Shown here piece by piece: positions 18,905-33,000 of a DNA stretch of 64,000 nucleotides. Under the pieces are notes generated by a model. The model saw nothing but the letters and a program-made list of their open reading frames with translations, had not been told where the DNA came from and made no database searches. Positions within the stretch are counted from its first letter, which is position 1, and the number at the start of each line of letters is the position of its first letter. The translations under genes were made by a program, and so were the position numbers. The DNA is from Dryomyza anilis (taxonomy: Eukaryota; Arthropoda; Insecta; Diptera; Dryomyzidae): assembly GCA_951804985.1 (NCBI GenBank), contig OX638131.1, positions 37,975,544 to 38,039,543 on the forward strand. The letters run 5' to 3'.

Positions 18905-20059
18905 AAATGGCTGTAAACGGAGTGTCCTAGAGGGTTGAAAGTAGGCGCTTTTTATAGACATTGAATGCCTAATTTTTCACTGTAAATCATTTCATTTAAT
19001 TCGATCGGTGGGTTCTGGAATAATAAGGTTTTCAAAATCGATTTTCAAAATATTTCTTTAATTGGCCATAACTCCTAAACGGAGCGTCCTAGAGGGTTGA
19101 AAGTAGGCGCTTTTTATAGACATTGAATGCCTAATTTTTCACTGTAAATTTCATTTAATTCGATCGGTGGGATCTGGAATAATAAGGTTTTCAAAATCGA
19201 TTTTCAAAATATTTCTTTAATTGGCCATAACTCCTAAACGGAGCGTCCTAGAGGGTTGAAAGTAGGCGCTTTTTATAGACATTGAATGCCTAATTTTTCA
19301 CTGTAAATTTGATTTAATTCGATCGGTGGGATCTGGCATAATAAGGTTTTCAAAATCGATTTTCAAAATATTTCTTTATTTGGCCATAACTCCTAAACGG
19401 AGCGTCCTAGAGGGTTGAAAGTAGGCGCTTTTTATAGACATTGAATGCCTAATTTTTCACTTAATGCCAATATTTCTTTAATTGGCCATAACTCCTAAAC
19501 GGAGCGTCCTAGAGGGTTGAAAGTAGGCGCTTTTGAATGCCTAATTATTCACTGTAAATTTCATTTAATTCGATCGGTGGGATCTGGAATAATAAGGTTT
19601 TCAAAATCGATTTTCAAAATATTTCTTTAATTGGCCATAACTCCTAAACGGAGCGTCCTAGAGGGTTGAAAGTAGGCGCTTTTTATAGACATTGAATGCC
19701 TAATTTTTCACTGTAAATTTTATTTAATTCGATCGGTGGGATCTGGAATAATAAGGTTTTCAAAATCGATTTTCAAAATATTTCTTTAATTGGCCATAAC
19801 TCCTAAACGGAGCGTCCTAGAGGGTTGAAAGTAGGCGCTTTTTATAGACATTGAATGCCTAATTTTTCACTTAATGCCAATATTTCTTTAATTGGCCATA
19901 ACTCCTAAACGGAGCGTCCTAGAGGGTTGAAAGTAGGCGCTTTTTATAGACATTGAATGCCTAATTTTTCACCTAATGCCAATATTTCTTTAATTGGCCA
20001 TAACTCCTAAACGGAGCGTCCTAGAGGGTTGAAAGTAGGCGCTTTTTATAGACATTGAA

Positions 20060-21260
20060 TGCCTAATTTTTCACTTAATGCCAATATTTTTTAATTGGCC
20101 ATAACTCCTAAACGGAGCGTCCTAGAGGGTTGAAAGTAGACGCGTTTTATAGACATTGAATGCCTAATTTTTCACTTAATGCCAATATTTCTTTAATTGG
20201 CCATAACTCCTAAACGAAGCGTCCTAGAGGGTTGATTTCATTTAATTCGATCATTTCATTTAATTCGATCGGTGGGATCTGGAATAATAAGGTTTTCAAA
20301 ATCGATTGTCAAAATATTTCTTTAATTGGCCATAACTCCTAAACGGAGCGTCCTAGAGGGTTGAAAGTAGGCGCTTTTTATAGACATTGAATGCCTAATT
20401 TTTCATTTAATTCGATCGGTGGGTTCTGGAATAATAAGGTTTTCAAAATCGATTGTCAAAATATTTCTTTAATTGGCCATAACTCCTAAACGGAGCGTCC
20501 TAGAGGGTTGAAAGTAGGCGCTTTTTATAGACATTGAATGCCTAATTTTTCACTTAATGCCAATATTTCTTTAATTGGCCATAACTCCTAAACGGAGCGT
20601 CCTAGAGGGTTGAAAGTAGGCGCTTTTTATAGACATTGAATGCCTAAATTTTCACTTAATGCCAATATTTCTTTAATTGGCCATAACTCCTAAACGGAGC
20701 GTCCTAGAGGGTTGAAAGTAGACGCTTTTTATAGACATTGAATGCCTAATTTTTCACTTAATGCCAATATTTCTTTAATTGGCCATAACTCCTAAACGGA
20801 GCGTCCTAGAGGGTTGAAAGTAGGCGCTTTTTATAGACATTGAATGCCTAATTTTTCACTTAATGCCAATATTTCTTTAATTGGCCATAACTCCTAAACG
20901 GAGCGGCCAATATTTCTTTAATTGGCCATAACTCCTAAACGGAGCGTCCTAGAGGGTTGAAAGTAGGCGCTTTTTATAGACATTGAATGCCATTTTTTTC
21001 ACTTAATGCCAATATTTTTTAATTGGCCATAACTCCTAAACGGAGCGTCCTAGAGGGTTGAAAGTAGACGCGTTTTATAGACATTGAATGCCTAATTTTT
21101 CACTTAATGCCAATATTTCTTTAATTGGCCATAACTCCTAAACGAAGCGTCCTAGAGGGTTGATTTCATTTAATTCGATCATTTCATTTAATTCGATCGG
21201 TGGGATCTGGAATAATAAGGTTTTCAAAATCGATTTTCAAAATATTTCTTTAATTGGCCA
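20060..21260 (+). repeat. Higher-order repeat, 928-bp spacing
   Basis: Three rare variants occur twice in the same order and exactly 928 bp apart: tagacgcgttttatag (20137, 21065), the junction gttgatttcatttaattcga (20231, 21159) with its doubled atttcatttaattcgatc, and the shortened tattttttaattggcc just upstream of each. Confidence 0.8.
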
Positions 21261-24200
21261 TAACTCCTAAACGGAGCGTCCTAGAGGGTTGAAAGTAGGC
21301 GCTTTTTATAGACATTGAATGCCTAATTTTTCACTTAATGCCAATATTTCTTTAATTGGCCATAACTCCTAAACGGAGCGTCCTTTAGGGTTGAAAGTAG
21401 GCGCTTTTTATAGACATTGAATGCCTAATTTTTCACTTAATGCCAATATTTCTTTAATTGGCCATAACTCCTAAACGGAGCGTCCTAGAGGGTTGAAAGT
21501 AGGCGCTTTTTATAGACATTGAATGCCTAATTTTTCACTTAATGCCAATATTTCTTTAATTGGCCATAACTCCTAAACGGAGCGTCCTAGAGGGTTGAAA
21601 GTAGGCGCTTTTTATAGACATTGAATGCCTAATTTTTCACTGTAAATTTCATTTAATTCGATCGGTGGGATCTGGAATAATAAGGTTTTCAAAATCGATT
21701 TTCAAAATATTTCTTTAATTGGCCATAACTCCTAAACGGAGCGTCCTAGACGGTTGAAAGTAGGCGCTTTTTATAGACATTGAATGCCTAATTTTTCACT
21801 TAATGCCAATATTTCTTTAATTGGCCATAACTCCTAAACGGAGCGTCCTAGAGGGTTGAAAGTAGGCGCTTTTTATAGACATTGAATGCCTAATTTTTCA
21901 CTGTAAATTTGATTTAATTCGATCGGTGGAATCTGGAATAATAAGGTTTTCAAAATCGATTTTCAAAATATTTCTTTATTTGGCCATAACTCCTAAACGG
22001 AGCGTCCTAGAGGGTTGAAAGTAGGCGCTTTTTATAGACATTGAATGCCTAATTTTTCACTTAATGCCAATATTTCTTTAATTGGCCATAACTCCAAAAC
22101 GGAGCGTCCTAGAGGGTTGAAAGTAGGCGCTTTTTATAGACATTGAATGCCTAATTTTTCACTGTAAATTTCATTTAATTCGATCGGTGGGATCTGGAAT
22201 AATAAGGTTTTCAAAATCGATTTTCAAAATATTTCTTTAATTGGCCATAACTCCAAAACGGAGCGTCCTAGAGGGTTGAAAGTAGGCGCTTTTTATAGAC
22301 ATTGAATGCCTAATTTTTCACTTAATGCCAATATTTCTTTAATTGGCCATAACTCCAAAACGGAGCGTCCTAGAGGGTTGAAAGTAGGCGCTTTTTATAG
22401 ACATTGAATGCCTAATTTTTCACTGTAAATTTCATTTAATTCGATCGGTGGGATCTGGAATAATAAGGTTTTCAAAATCGATTTTCAAAATATTTCTTTA
22501 ATTGGCCATAACTCCTAAACGGAGCGTCCTAGAGGGTTGAAAGTAGGCGCTTTTTATAGACATTGAATGCCTAATTTTTCACTGTAAATTTGATTTAATT
22601 CGATCGGTGGGATCTGGAATAATAAGGTTTTCAAAATCGATTTTCAAAATATTTCTTTAATTGGCCATAACTCCTAAACGGAGCGTCCTAGAGGGTTGAA
22701 AGTAGGCGCTTTTTATAGACATTGAATGCCTAATTTTTCACTGTAAATTTGATTTAATTCGATCGGTGGGATCTGGAATAATAAGGTTTTCAAAATCGAT
22801 TTTCAAAATATTTCTTTATTTGGCCATAACTCCTAAACGGAGCGTCCTAGAGGGTTGAAAGTAGGCGCTTTTTATAGACATTGAATGCCTAATTTTTCAC
22901 TGTAAATTTCATTTAATTCGATCGGTGGGATCTGGAATAATAAGGTTTTCAAAATCGATTTTCAAAATATTTCTTTAATTGGCCATAACTCCTAAACGGA
23001 GCGTACTAGAGGGTTGAAAGTAGGCGCTTTTTATAGACATTGAATGCCTAATTTTTCACTGTAAATTTCATTTAATTCGATCGGTGGGATCTGGAATAAT
23101 AAGGTTTTCAAAATCAATTTTCAAAATATTTCTTTAATTGGCCATAACTCCTAAACGGAGCGTCCTAGAGGGTTGAAAGTAGGCGCTTTTTATAGACATT
23201 GAATGCCTAATTTTTCACTTAATGCCAATATTTCTTTAATTGGCCATAACTCCTAAACGGAGCGTCCTAGAGGGTTGAAAGTTTTTTATAGACATTGAAT
23301 GCCTAATTTTTCACTTAATGCCAATATTTCTTTAATTGGCCATAACTCCTAAACGGAGCGTCCTAGAGGGTTGAAAGTAGGCGCTTTTTATAGACATTGA
23401 ATGCCTAATTTTTCACTTAATGCCAATATTTCTTTAATTGGCCATAACTCCTAAACGGAGCGTCCTAGAGGGTTGAAAGTAGGCGCTTTTTATAGACATT
23501 AAATGCCTAATTTTTCACCTAATGCCAATATTTCTTTAATTGGCCATAACTCCTAAACGGAGCGTCCTAGAGGGTTGAAAGTAGGCGATTTTAATAGACA
23601 TTGAATGCCTAATTTTTCACTGTAAACTTCATTTAATTCGATCGGTGGGATCTGGAATAATAAGGTTTTCAAAATCGATTTTCAAAATATTTCTTTAATT
23701 GGCCATAACTCCTAAACGGAGCGTCCTAGAGGGTTGAAAGTAGGCACTTTTTATAGACATTGGATGCCTAATTTTTCACTTAATGCCAATATTTCTTTAA
23801 TTGGCCATAACTCCTAAACGGAGCGTCCTAGAGGGTTGAAAGTAGGCGCTTTTTATAGACATTAAATGCCTAATTTTTCAATGTAAATTTCATTTAATTC
23901 GATCGGTGGGATCTGGAATAATAAGATTTTCAAAATATTTCTTTAATTGGCCATAACTCCTAAACGGAGCGTCCTAGAGGGTTGAAAGTAGGCGCTTTTT
24001 ATAGACATTGAATGCCTAATTTTTCACTTAATGCCAATATTTCTTTAATTGGCCATAACTCCTAAACGGAGCGTCCTAGAGGGTTGAAAGTAGGCGCTTT
24101 TTATAGACATTGAATGCCTAATTTTTCAATGTAAATTTTATTTAATTCGATCGGTGGGATCTGGAATAATAAGGTTTTCAAAATCGATTTTCAAAATATT

Positions 24201-26589
24201 TCTTTAATTGGCCATAACTCCTAAACGGAGCGTCCTAGAGGGTTGAAAGTAGGCGCTTTTTATAGACATTGAATGCCTAATTTTTCACTTAATGCCAATA
24301 TTTCTTTAATTGGCCATAACTCCTAAACGGAGCGTCCTAGAGGGTTGAAAGTAATGCAAAATTTCTTTAATTGGCCATAACTCCTAAACGGAGCGTCCTA
24401 GAGGGTTGAAAGTAGGCGCTTTTTATAGACATTGAATGCCTAATTTTTCACCTAATGCCAATATTTCTTTAATTGGCCATAACTCCTAAACGGAGCGTCC
24501 TAGAGGGTTGAAAGTAGGCGCTTTTTATAGACATTGAATGCCTAAACTCCTAAACGGAGCGTCCTAGAGGGTTGAAAGTAGGCGCTTTTTATAGACATTG
24601 AATGCCTAATTTTTCACTTAATGCCAATATTTCTTTAATTGGCCATAACTCCTAAACGGAGCGTCCTAGAGGGTTGAAAGTAGGCGCTTTTTATAGACAT
24701 TGAATGCCTAATTTTTCACCTAATGCCAATATTTCTTTAATTGGCCATAACTCCTAAACGGAGCGTCCTAGAGGGTTGAAAGTAGGCGCTTTTTATAGAC
24801 ATTGAATGCCTAATTTTTCACTGTAAATTTCATTTCATTCGATCGGTGGAATCTGGAATAATAAGGTTTTCAAAATCGATTTTCAAAATATTTCTTTAAT
24901 TGGCCATAACTCCTAAACGGAGCGTCCTAGAGGGTTGAAAGTAGGCGCTTTTTATAGACATTGAATGCCTAATTTTTCAATGTAAATTTCATTTAATTCG
25001 ATCGGTGGGATCTGGAATAATAAGATTTTCAAAATCGATTTTCAAAATATTTCTTTAATTGACCATAACTCCTAAACGGAGCGTCCTAGAGGGTTGAAAG
25101 TAATGCCAATATTTCTTTAATTGGCCATAACTCCTAAACGGAGCGTCCTAGAGGGTTGAAAGTAGGCGCTTTTTATAGACACTGAATGCCTAATTTTTCA
25201 CTTAATGCCAATATTTGTTTAATTGGCCATAACTCCTAAACGGAGCGTCCTAGAGGGTTGAAAGTAGGCGCTTTTTATAGACATTGAATGCCTAATTTTT
25301 CACTGTAAATTTCATTTAATTCGATCGGTGGGATCTGGAATAATAAGGTTTTCAAAATCGATTTTCAAAATATTTCTTTAATTGGCCATAACTCCTAAAC
25401 GGAGCGTCCTAGAGGGTTGAAAGTAGGCGCTTTTTATAGACATTGAATGCCTAATTTTTCACTTAATGCCAATATTTCTTTAATTGGCCATAACTCCTAA
25501 ACGGAGCTTCCTAGAGGGTTGAAAGTAGGCGCTTTTTATAGACATTGAATGCCTAATTTTTCACGTAATGCCAATATTTCTTTAATTGGCCATAACTCCT
25601 AAACGGAGCGTCCTAGAGGGTTGAAAGTAGGCGCTTTTTATAGACATTGAATGCCTAATTTTTCACTTAATGCCAATATTTCTTTAATTGGCCATAACTC
25701 CTAAACGGAGCGTCCTAGAGGGTTGAAAGTAGGCACTTTTTATAGACATTGGATCCTAATTTTTCACTTAATGCCAATATTTCTTTAATTGGCCATAACT
25801 CCTAAACGGAGCGTCCTAGGGTTGAAAGTAGGCGCATTTTGTAGACATTGAATGCCTAATTTTTCACTGTAAATTTCATTTAATTCGATCGGTGGGATCT
25901 GGAATAATAAGGTTTTCAAAATCGATTTTCAAAATATTTCTTTAATTGGCCATAACTCCTAAACGGAGCGTCCTAGAGGGTTGAAAGTAGGCGCTTTTTA
26001 TAGACATTGAATGCCTAATTTTTCAATGTAAATTTCATTTAATTCGATCGGTGGGATCTGGAATAATAAGATTTTCAAAATCGATTTTCAAAATATTTCT
26101 TTAATTGGCCATAACTCCTAAACGGAGCGTCCTAGAGGGTTGAAAGTAGGCGCTTTTTATAGACATTGAATGCCTAATTTTTCAATGTAAATTTCATTTA
26201 ATTCGATCGGTGGGGATCTGGAATAATAAGATTTTCAAAATCGATTTTCAAAATATTTCTTTAATTGGCCATAACTCCTAAACGGAGCGTCCTAGAGGCG
26301 CATTTTGTAGACATTGAATGCCTAATTTTTCACTGTAAATGCCTAATTTTTCAATGTAAATTTCATTTAATTCGATCGGTGGGATCTGGAATAATAAGGT
26401 TTTCAAAATCGATTTTCAAAATATTTCTTTAATTGGCCATAACTCCTAAACGGAACGTCCTAGAGGGTTGAAAGTAGGCGCTTTTTATAGACATTGAATG
26501 CCTAATTTTTCACTGTAAATTTCATTTAATTCGATCGGTGGGATCTGGAATAATAAGGTTTTCAAAATCGATTTTCAAAATATTTCTTT

Positions 26590-28600
26590 AATTGGCCATA
26601 ACTCCTAAACGCAGCGTACTAGAGGGTTGAAAGTAGGCGCTTTCTATAGACATTGAATGCCTAATTTTTGACCTAATTCCAATATTTCTTTAATTGGCCA
26701 TAACTCCTAAACGGAGCGTCCTAGAGGGTTGAAAGTAGGCGCTTTTTATAGACATTGAATGCCTAATTTTTCACTTAATGCCAATATTTCTTTAATTGGC
26801 CATAACTCCTAAACGGAGCGTCCTAGAGGGTTGAAAGTAGGCGCTTTTTATAGACATTGAATGCCTAATTTTTCACCTAATTCCAATACTTCTTTAATTG
26901 GCCATAACTCCTAAACGGAGCGTCCTAGAGGGTTGAAAGTAGGCGCTTTTTATAGACATTGAATGCCTAATTTTTCACCTAATTCCAATATTTCTTTAAT
27001 TGGCCATAACTCCTAAACGGAGCGTCCTAGAGGGTTGAAAGTAGGCGCTTTTTATAGACATTGAATGCCTAATTTTTCACTGTAAATTTCATTTAATTCG
27101 ATCGGTGGGATCTGGAATAATAAGGTTTTCAAAATCGATTTTCAAAATATTTCTTTAATTGGCCATAACTCCTAAACGGAGCGTCCTAGAGGGTTGAAAG
27201 TAGGCGCTTTTTATAGACATTGAATGCCTAATTTTTCACTGTAAATTTCATTTAATTCGATCGGTGGGATCTGGAATAATAAGGTTTTCAAAATCGATTT
27301 TCAAAATATTTCTTTAATTGGCCATAACTCCTAAACGCAGCGTACTAGAGGGTTGAAAGTAGGCGCTTTCTATAGACATTGAATGCCTAATTTTTGACCT
27401 AATTCCAATATTTCTTTAATTGGCCATAACTCCTAAACGGAGCGTCCTAGAGGGTTGAAAGTAGGCGCTTTTTATAGACATTGAATGCCTAATTTTTCAC
27501 TGTAAATTTCATTTAATTCGATCGGTGGGATCTGGAATAATAAGGTTTTCAAAATCGATTTTCAAAATATTTCTTTAATTGGCCATAACTCCTAAACGGA
27601 GCGTCCTAGAGGGTTGAAAGTAGGCGCTTTTTATAGACATTGAATGCCTAATTTTTCACTGTAAATTTCATTTAATTCGATCGGTGGGATCTGGAATAAT
27701 AAGGTTTTCAAAATCGATTTTCAAAATATTTCTTTAATTGGCCATAACTCCTAAACGGAGCGTCCTAGAGGGTTGAAAGTAGGCGTTTTTTATAGACATT
27801 GAATACCAAATTTTTCACTAATGCCAATATTTCTTTAATTGGCCATAACTCCTAAACGGAGCGTCCTAGAGGGTTGAAAGTAGGCGCTTTTTATAGACAT
27901 TGAATGCCTAATTTTTCACTGTAAACTTCATTTAATTCGATCGGTGGGATCTGGAATAATAAGGTTTTCAAAATCGATTTTCAAAATATTTCTTTAATTG
28001 GCCATAACTCCTAAACGGAGCGTCCTAGAGGGTTGAAAGTAGGCACTTTTTATAGACATTGGATGCCTAATTTTTCACTTAATGCCAATATTTCTTTAAT
28101 TGGCCATAACTCCTAAACGGAGCGTCCTAGAGGGTTGAAAGTAGGCGCTTTTTATAGACATTGAATGCCTAATTTTTCAATGTAAATTTTATTTAATTCG
28201 ATCGGTGGGATCTGGAATAATAAGGTTTTCAAAATCGATTTTCAAAATATTTCTTTAATTGGCCATAACTCCTAAACGGAGCGTCCTAGAGGGTTGAAAG
28301 TAGGCGCTTTTTATAGACATTGAATACCAAATTTTTCACTAATGCCAATATTTCTTTAATTGGCCATAACTCCTAAACGGAGCGTCCTAGAGGGTTGAAA
28401 GTAGGCGCTTTTTATAGACATTGAATGCCTAATTTTTCAATGTAAATTTTATTTAATTCGATCGGTGGGATCTGGAATAATAAGGTTTTCAAAATCGATT
28501 TTCAAAATATTTCTTTAATTGGCCATAACTCCTAAACGGAGCGTCCTAGAGGGTTGAAAGTAGGCGCTTTTTATAGACATTGAATGCCTAATTTTTCACT
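26590..28600 (+). repeat. Higher-order repeats with 726-bp and 521-bp spacing
   Basis: The double variant gcagcgtactagag occurs at 26611 and 27337, 726 bp apart (2L+4S). Downstream, gaataccaaatttttcacta occurs at 27801 and 28322, 521 bp apart (2L+2S minus one base, because these S units lack one t). Confidence 0.75.
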
Positions 28601-29399
28601 TAATGCCAATATTTCTTTAATTGGCCATAACTCCTAAACGGAGCGTCCTAGAGGGTTGAAAGTAGGCGCTTTTTATAGACATTGAATGCCTAATTTTTCA
28701 CTGTAAATTTCATTTAATTCGATCGGTGGGATCTGGAATAATAAGGTTTTCAAAATCGATTTTCAAAATATTTCTTTAATTGGCCATAACTCCTAAACGG
28801 AGCGTCCTAGAGGGTTGAAAGTAGGCGCTTTTTATAGACATTGAATGCCTAATTTTTCACTGTAAATTTCATTTAATTCGATCGGTGGGATCTGGAATAA
28901 TAAGGTTTTCAAAATCGATTTTCAAAATATTTCTTTAATTGGCCATAACTCCTAAACGGAGCGTCCTAGAGGGTTGAAAGTAGGCGCTTTTTATAGACAT
29001 TGAATGCCTAATTTTTCACTTAATGCCAATATTTCTTTAATTGGCCATAACTCCTAAACGGAGCGTCCTAGAGGGTTGAAAGTAGGCGCTTTTTGTAGAC
29101 ATTGAATGCCTAATTTTTCACTGTAAATTTCATTTAATTCGATCGGTGGGATCTGGAATAATAAGGTTTTCAAAATCGATTTTCAAAATATTTCTTTAAT
29201 TGGCCATAACTCCTAAACGGAGCGTCCTAGAGGGTTGAAAGTAGGCGCTTTTTATAGACATTGAATGCCTAATTTTTCAATGTAAATTTCATTTAATTCG
29301 TTCGGTGGGATCTGGAATAATAAGATTTTCAAAATCGATTTTCAAAATATTTCTTTAATTGGCCATAACTCCTAAACGGAGCGTCCTAGAGGGTTGAAA

Positions 29400-32300
29400 G
29401 TAGGCGCTTTTTATAGACATTGAATGCCTAATTTTTCAGTTAATGCCAATATTTCATTAATAGGCCATAACTCCTAAACGGAGCGTCCTAGAGGGTTGAA
29501 AGTAGGCGCTTTTTATAGACATTGAATGCTTAATTTTTCACTTAATGCCAATATTTCTTTAATAGGCCATAACTCCTAAACGGAGCGTCCTAGAGGGTTG
29601 AAAGTAGGCGCTTTTTATAGACATTGAATGCTTAATTTTTCACTTAATGCCAATATTTCTTTAATTGGCCATAACTCCTAAACGGAGCGTCCTAGAGGGT
29701 TGAAAGTAGGCGCTTTTTGTAGACATTGAATGCCTAATTTTTCACTGTAAATTTCATTTAATTCGATCGGTGGGATCTGGAATAATAAGGTTTTCAAAAT
29801 CGATTTTCAAAATATTTCTTTAATTGGCCATAACTCCTAAACGGAGCGTCCTAGAGGGTTGAAAGTAGGCGCTTTTTATAGACATTGAATGCCTAATTTT
29901 TCACTTAATGCCAATATTTCTTTAATTGGCCATAACTCCTAAACGGAGCGTCCTAGAGGGTTGAAAGTAGGCGCTTTTTATAGACATTGAATGCCTAATT
30001 TTTCAATGTAAATTTCATTTAATTCGTTCGGTGGGATCTGGAATAATAAGATTTTCAAAATCGATTTTCAAAATATTTCTTTAATTGGCCATAACTCCTA
30101 AACGGAGCGTCCTAGAGGGTTGAAAGTAGGCGCTTTTTGTAGACATTGAATGCCTAATTTTTCACTGTAAATTTCATTTAATTCGATCGGTGGGATCTGG
30201 AATAATAAGGTTTTCAAAATCGATTTTCAAAATATTTCTTTAATTGGCCATAACTCCTAAACGGAGCGTCCTAGAGGGTTGAAAGTAGGCGCTTTTTATA
30301 GACATTGAATGCCTAATTTTTCACTGTAAATTTCATTTAATTCGATCGGTGGGATCTGGAATAATAAGGTTTTCAAAATCGATTTTCAAAATATTTCTTT
30401 AATTGGCCATAACTCCTAAACGGAGCGTCCTAGAGGGTTGAAAGTAGGCGCTTTTTATAGACATTGAATGCCTAATTTTTCAATGTAAATTTCATTTAAT
30501 TCGTTCGGTGGGATCTGGAATAATAAGATTTTCAAAATCGATTTTCAAAATATTTCTTTAATTGGCCATAACTCCTAAACGGAGCGTCCTAGAGGGTTGA
30601 AAGTAGGCGCTTTTTATAGACATTGAATGCCTAATTTTTCAGTTAATGCCAATATTTCATTAATAGGCCATAACTCCTAAACGGAGCGTCCTAGAGGGTT
30701 GAAAGTAGGCGCTTTTTATAGACATTGAATGCTTAATTTTTCACTTAATGCCAATATTTCTTTAATTGGCCATAACTCCTAAACGGAGCGTCCTAGAGGG
30801 TTGAAAGTAGGCGCTTTTTATAGACATTGAATGCCTAATTTTTCACTTAATGCCAATATTTCTTTAATTGGCCGTAACTCCTAAACGGAGCGTCCTAGAG
30901 GGTTGAAAGTAGGCGCTTTTTATAGACATTGAATGCCTAATTTTTCACTGTAAATTTCATTTAATTCGATCGGTGGGATCTGGAATAATAAGGTTTTCAA
31001 AATCGATTTTCAAAATATTTCTTTAATTGGCCATAACTCCTAAACGGAGCGTCCTAGAGGGTTGAAAGTAGGCGCTTTTTATAGACATTGAATGCCTAAT
31101 TTTTCACTGTAAATTTCATTTAATTCGATCGGTGGGATCTGGAATAATAAGGTTTTCAAAATCGATTTTCAAAATATTTCTTTAATTGGCCATAACTCCT
31201 AAACGGAGCGTCCTAGAGGGTTGAAAGTAGGCGCTTTTTATAGACATTGAATGCCTAATTTTTCAATGTAAATTTCATTTAATTCGTTCGGTGGGATCTG
31301 GAATAATAAGATTTTCAAAATCGATTTTCAAAATATTTCTTTAATTGGCCATAACTCCTAAACGGAGCGTCCTAGAGGGTTGAAAGTAGGCGCTTTTTAT
31401 AGACATTGAATGCCTAATTTTTCAGTTAATGCCAATATTTCATTAATAGGCCATAACTCCTAAACGGAGCGTCCTAGAGGGTTGAAAGTAGGCGCTTTTT
31501 ATAGACATTGAATGCTTAATTTTTCACTTAATGCCAATATTTCTTTAATTGGCCATAACTCCTAAACGGAGCGTCCTAGAGGGTTGAAAGTAGGCGCTTT
31601 TTATAGACATTGAATGCCTAATTTTTCACTTAATGCCAATATTTCTTTAATTGGCCGTAACTCCTAAACGGAGCGTCCTAGAGGGTTGAAAGTAGGCGCT
31701 TTTTATAGACATTGAATGCCTAATTTTTCACTGTAAATTTCATTTAATTCGATCGGTGGGATCTGGAATAATAAGGTTTTCAAAATCGATTTTCAAAATA
31801 TTTCTTTATTTGGCCATAACTCCTAAACGGAGCGTCCTAGAGGGTTGAAAGTAGGCGCTTTTTATAGACATTGAATGCCTAATTTTTCACTGTAAATTTC
31901 ATTTAATTCGATCGGTGGGATCTGGAATAATAAGGTTTTCAAAATCGATTTTCAAAATATTTCCTTAATTGGCCATAACTCCTAAACGGAGCGTCCTAGA
32001 GGGTTGAAAGTAGGCGCTTTTTATAGACATTGAATGCCTAATTTTTCACTGTAAATTTCATTTAATTCGATCGGTGGGATCTGGAATAATAAGGTTTTCA
32101 AAATCGATTTTCAAAATATTTCCTTAATTGGCCATAACTCCTAAACGGAGCGTCCTAGAGGGTTGAAAGTAGGCGCTTTTTATAGACATTGAATGCCTAA
32201 TTTTTCAGTTAATGCCAATATTTCATTAATAGGCCATAACTCCTAAACGGAGCGTCCTAGAGGGTTGAAAGTAGGCGCTTTTTATAGACATTGAATGCTT

Positions 32301-33000
32301 AATTTTTCACTTAATGCCAATATTTCTTTAATCGGCCATAACTCCTAAACGGAGCGTCCTAGAGGGTTGAAAGTAGGCGCTTTTTATAGACATTGAATGC
32401 CTAATTTTTCACTTAATGCCAATATTTCTTTAATTGGCCGTAACTCCTAAACGGAGCGTCCTAGAGGGTTGAAAGTAGGCGCTTTTTATAGACATTGAAT
32501 GCCTAATTTTTCAATGTAAATTTCATTTAATTCGTTCGGTGGGATCTGGAATAATAAGATTTTCAAAATCGATTTTCAAAATATTTCTTTAATTGGCCAT
32601 AACTCCTAAACGGAGCGTCCTAGAGGGTTGAAAGTAGGCGCTTTTTATAGACATTGAATGCCTAATTTTTCAGTTAATGCCAATATTTCATTAATAGGCC
32701 ATAACTCCTAAACGGAGCGTCCTAGAGGGTTGAAAGTAGGCGCTTTTTATAGACATTGAATGCTTAATTTTTCACTTAATGCCAATATTTCTTTAATAGG
32801 CCATAACTCCTAAACGGAGCGTCCTAGAGGGTTGAAAGTAGGCGCTTTTTATAGACATTGAATGCTTAATTTTTTACTTAATGCCAATATTTCTTTAATT
32901 GGCCATAACTCCTAAACGGAGCGTCCTAGAGGGTTGAAAGTAGGCGCTTTTTATAGACATTGAATGCCTAATTTTTCACTTAATTCCAATATTTCTTTAA
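29400..33000 (+). repeat. Higher-order repeat, 783-bp spacing
   Basis: The variant cagttaatgccaatatttca followed by ttaataggcc marks unit starts at 30640, 31423 and 32206, each 783 bp apart (3L+3S). Further copies at 29437 and 32671 have other spacings. The L units carrying ttcgttcggtgggatctgg and aataagattttc accompany them. Confidence 0.8.
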
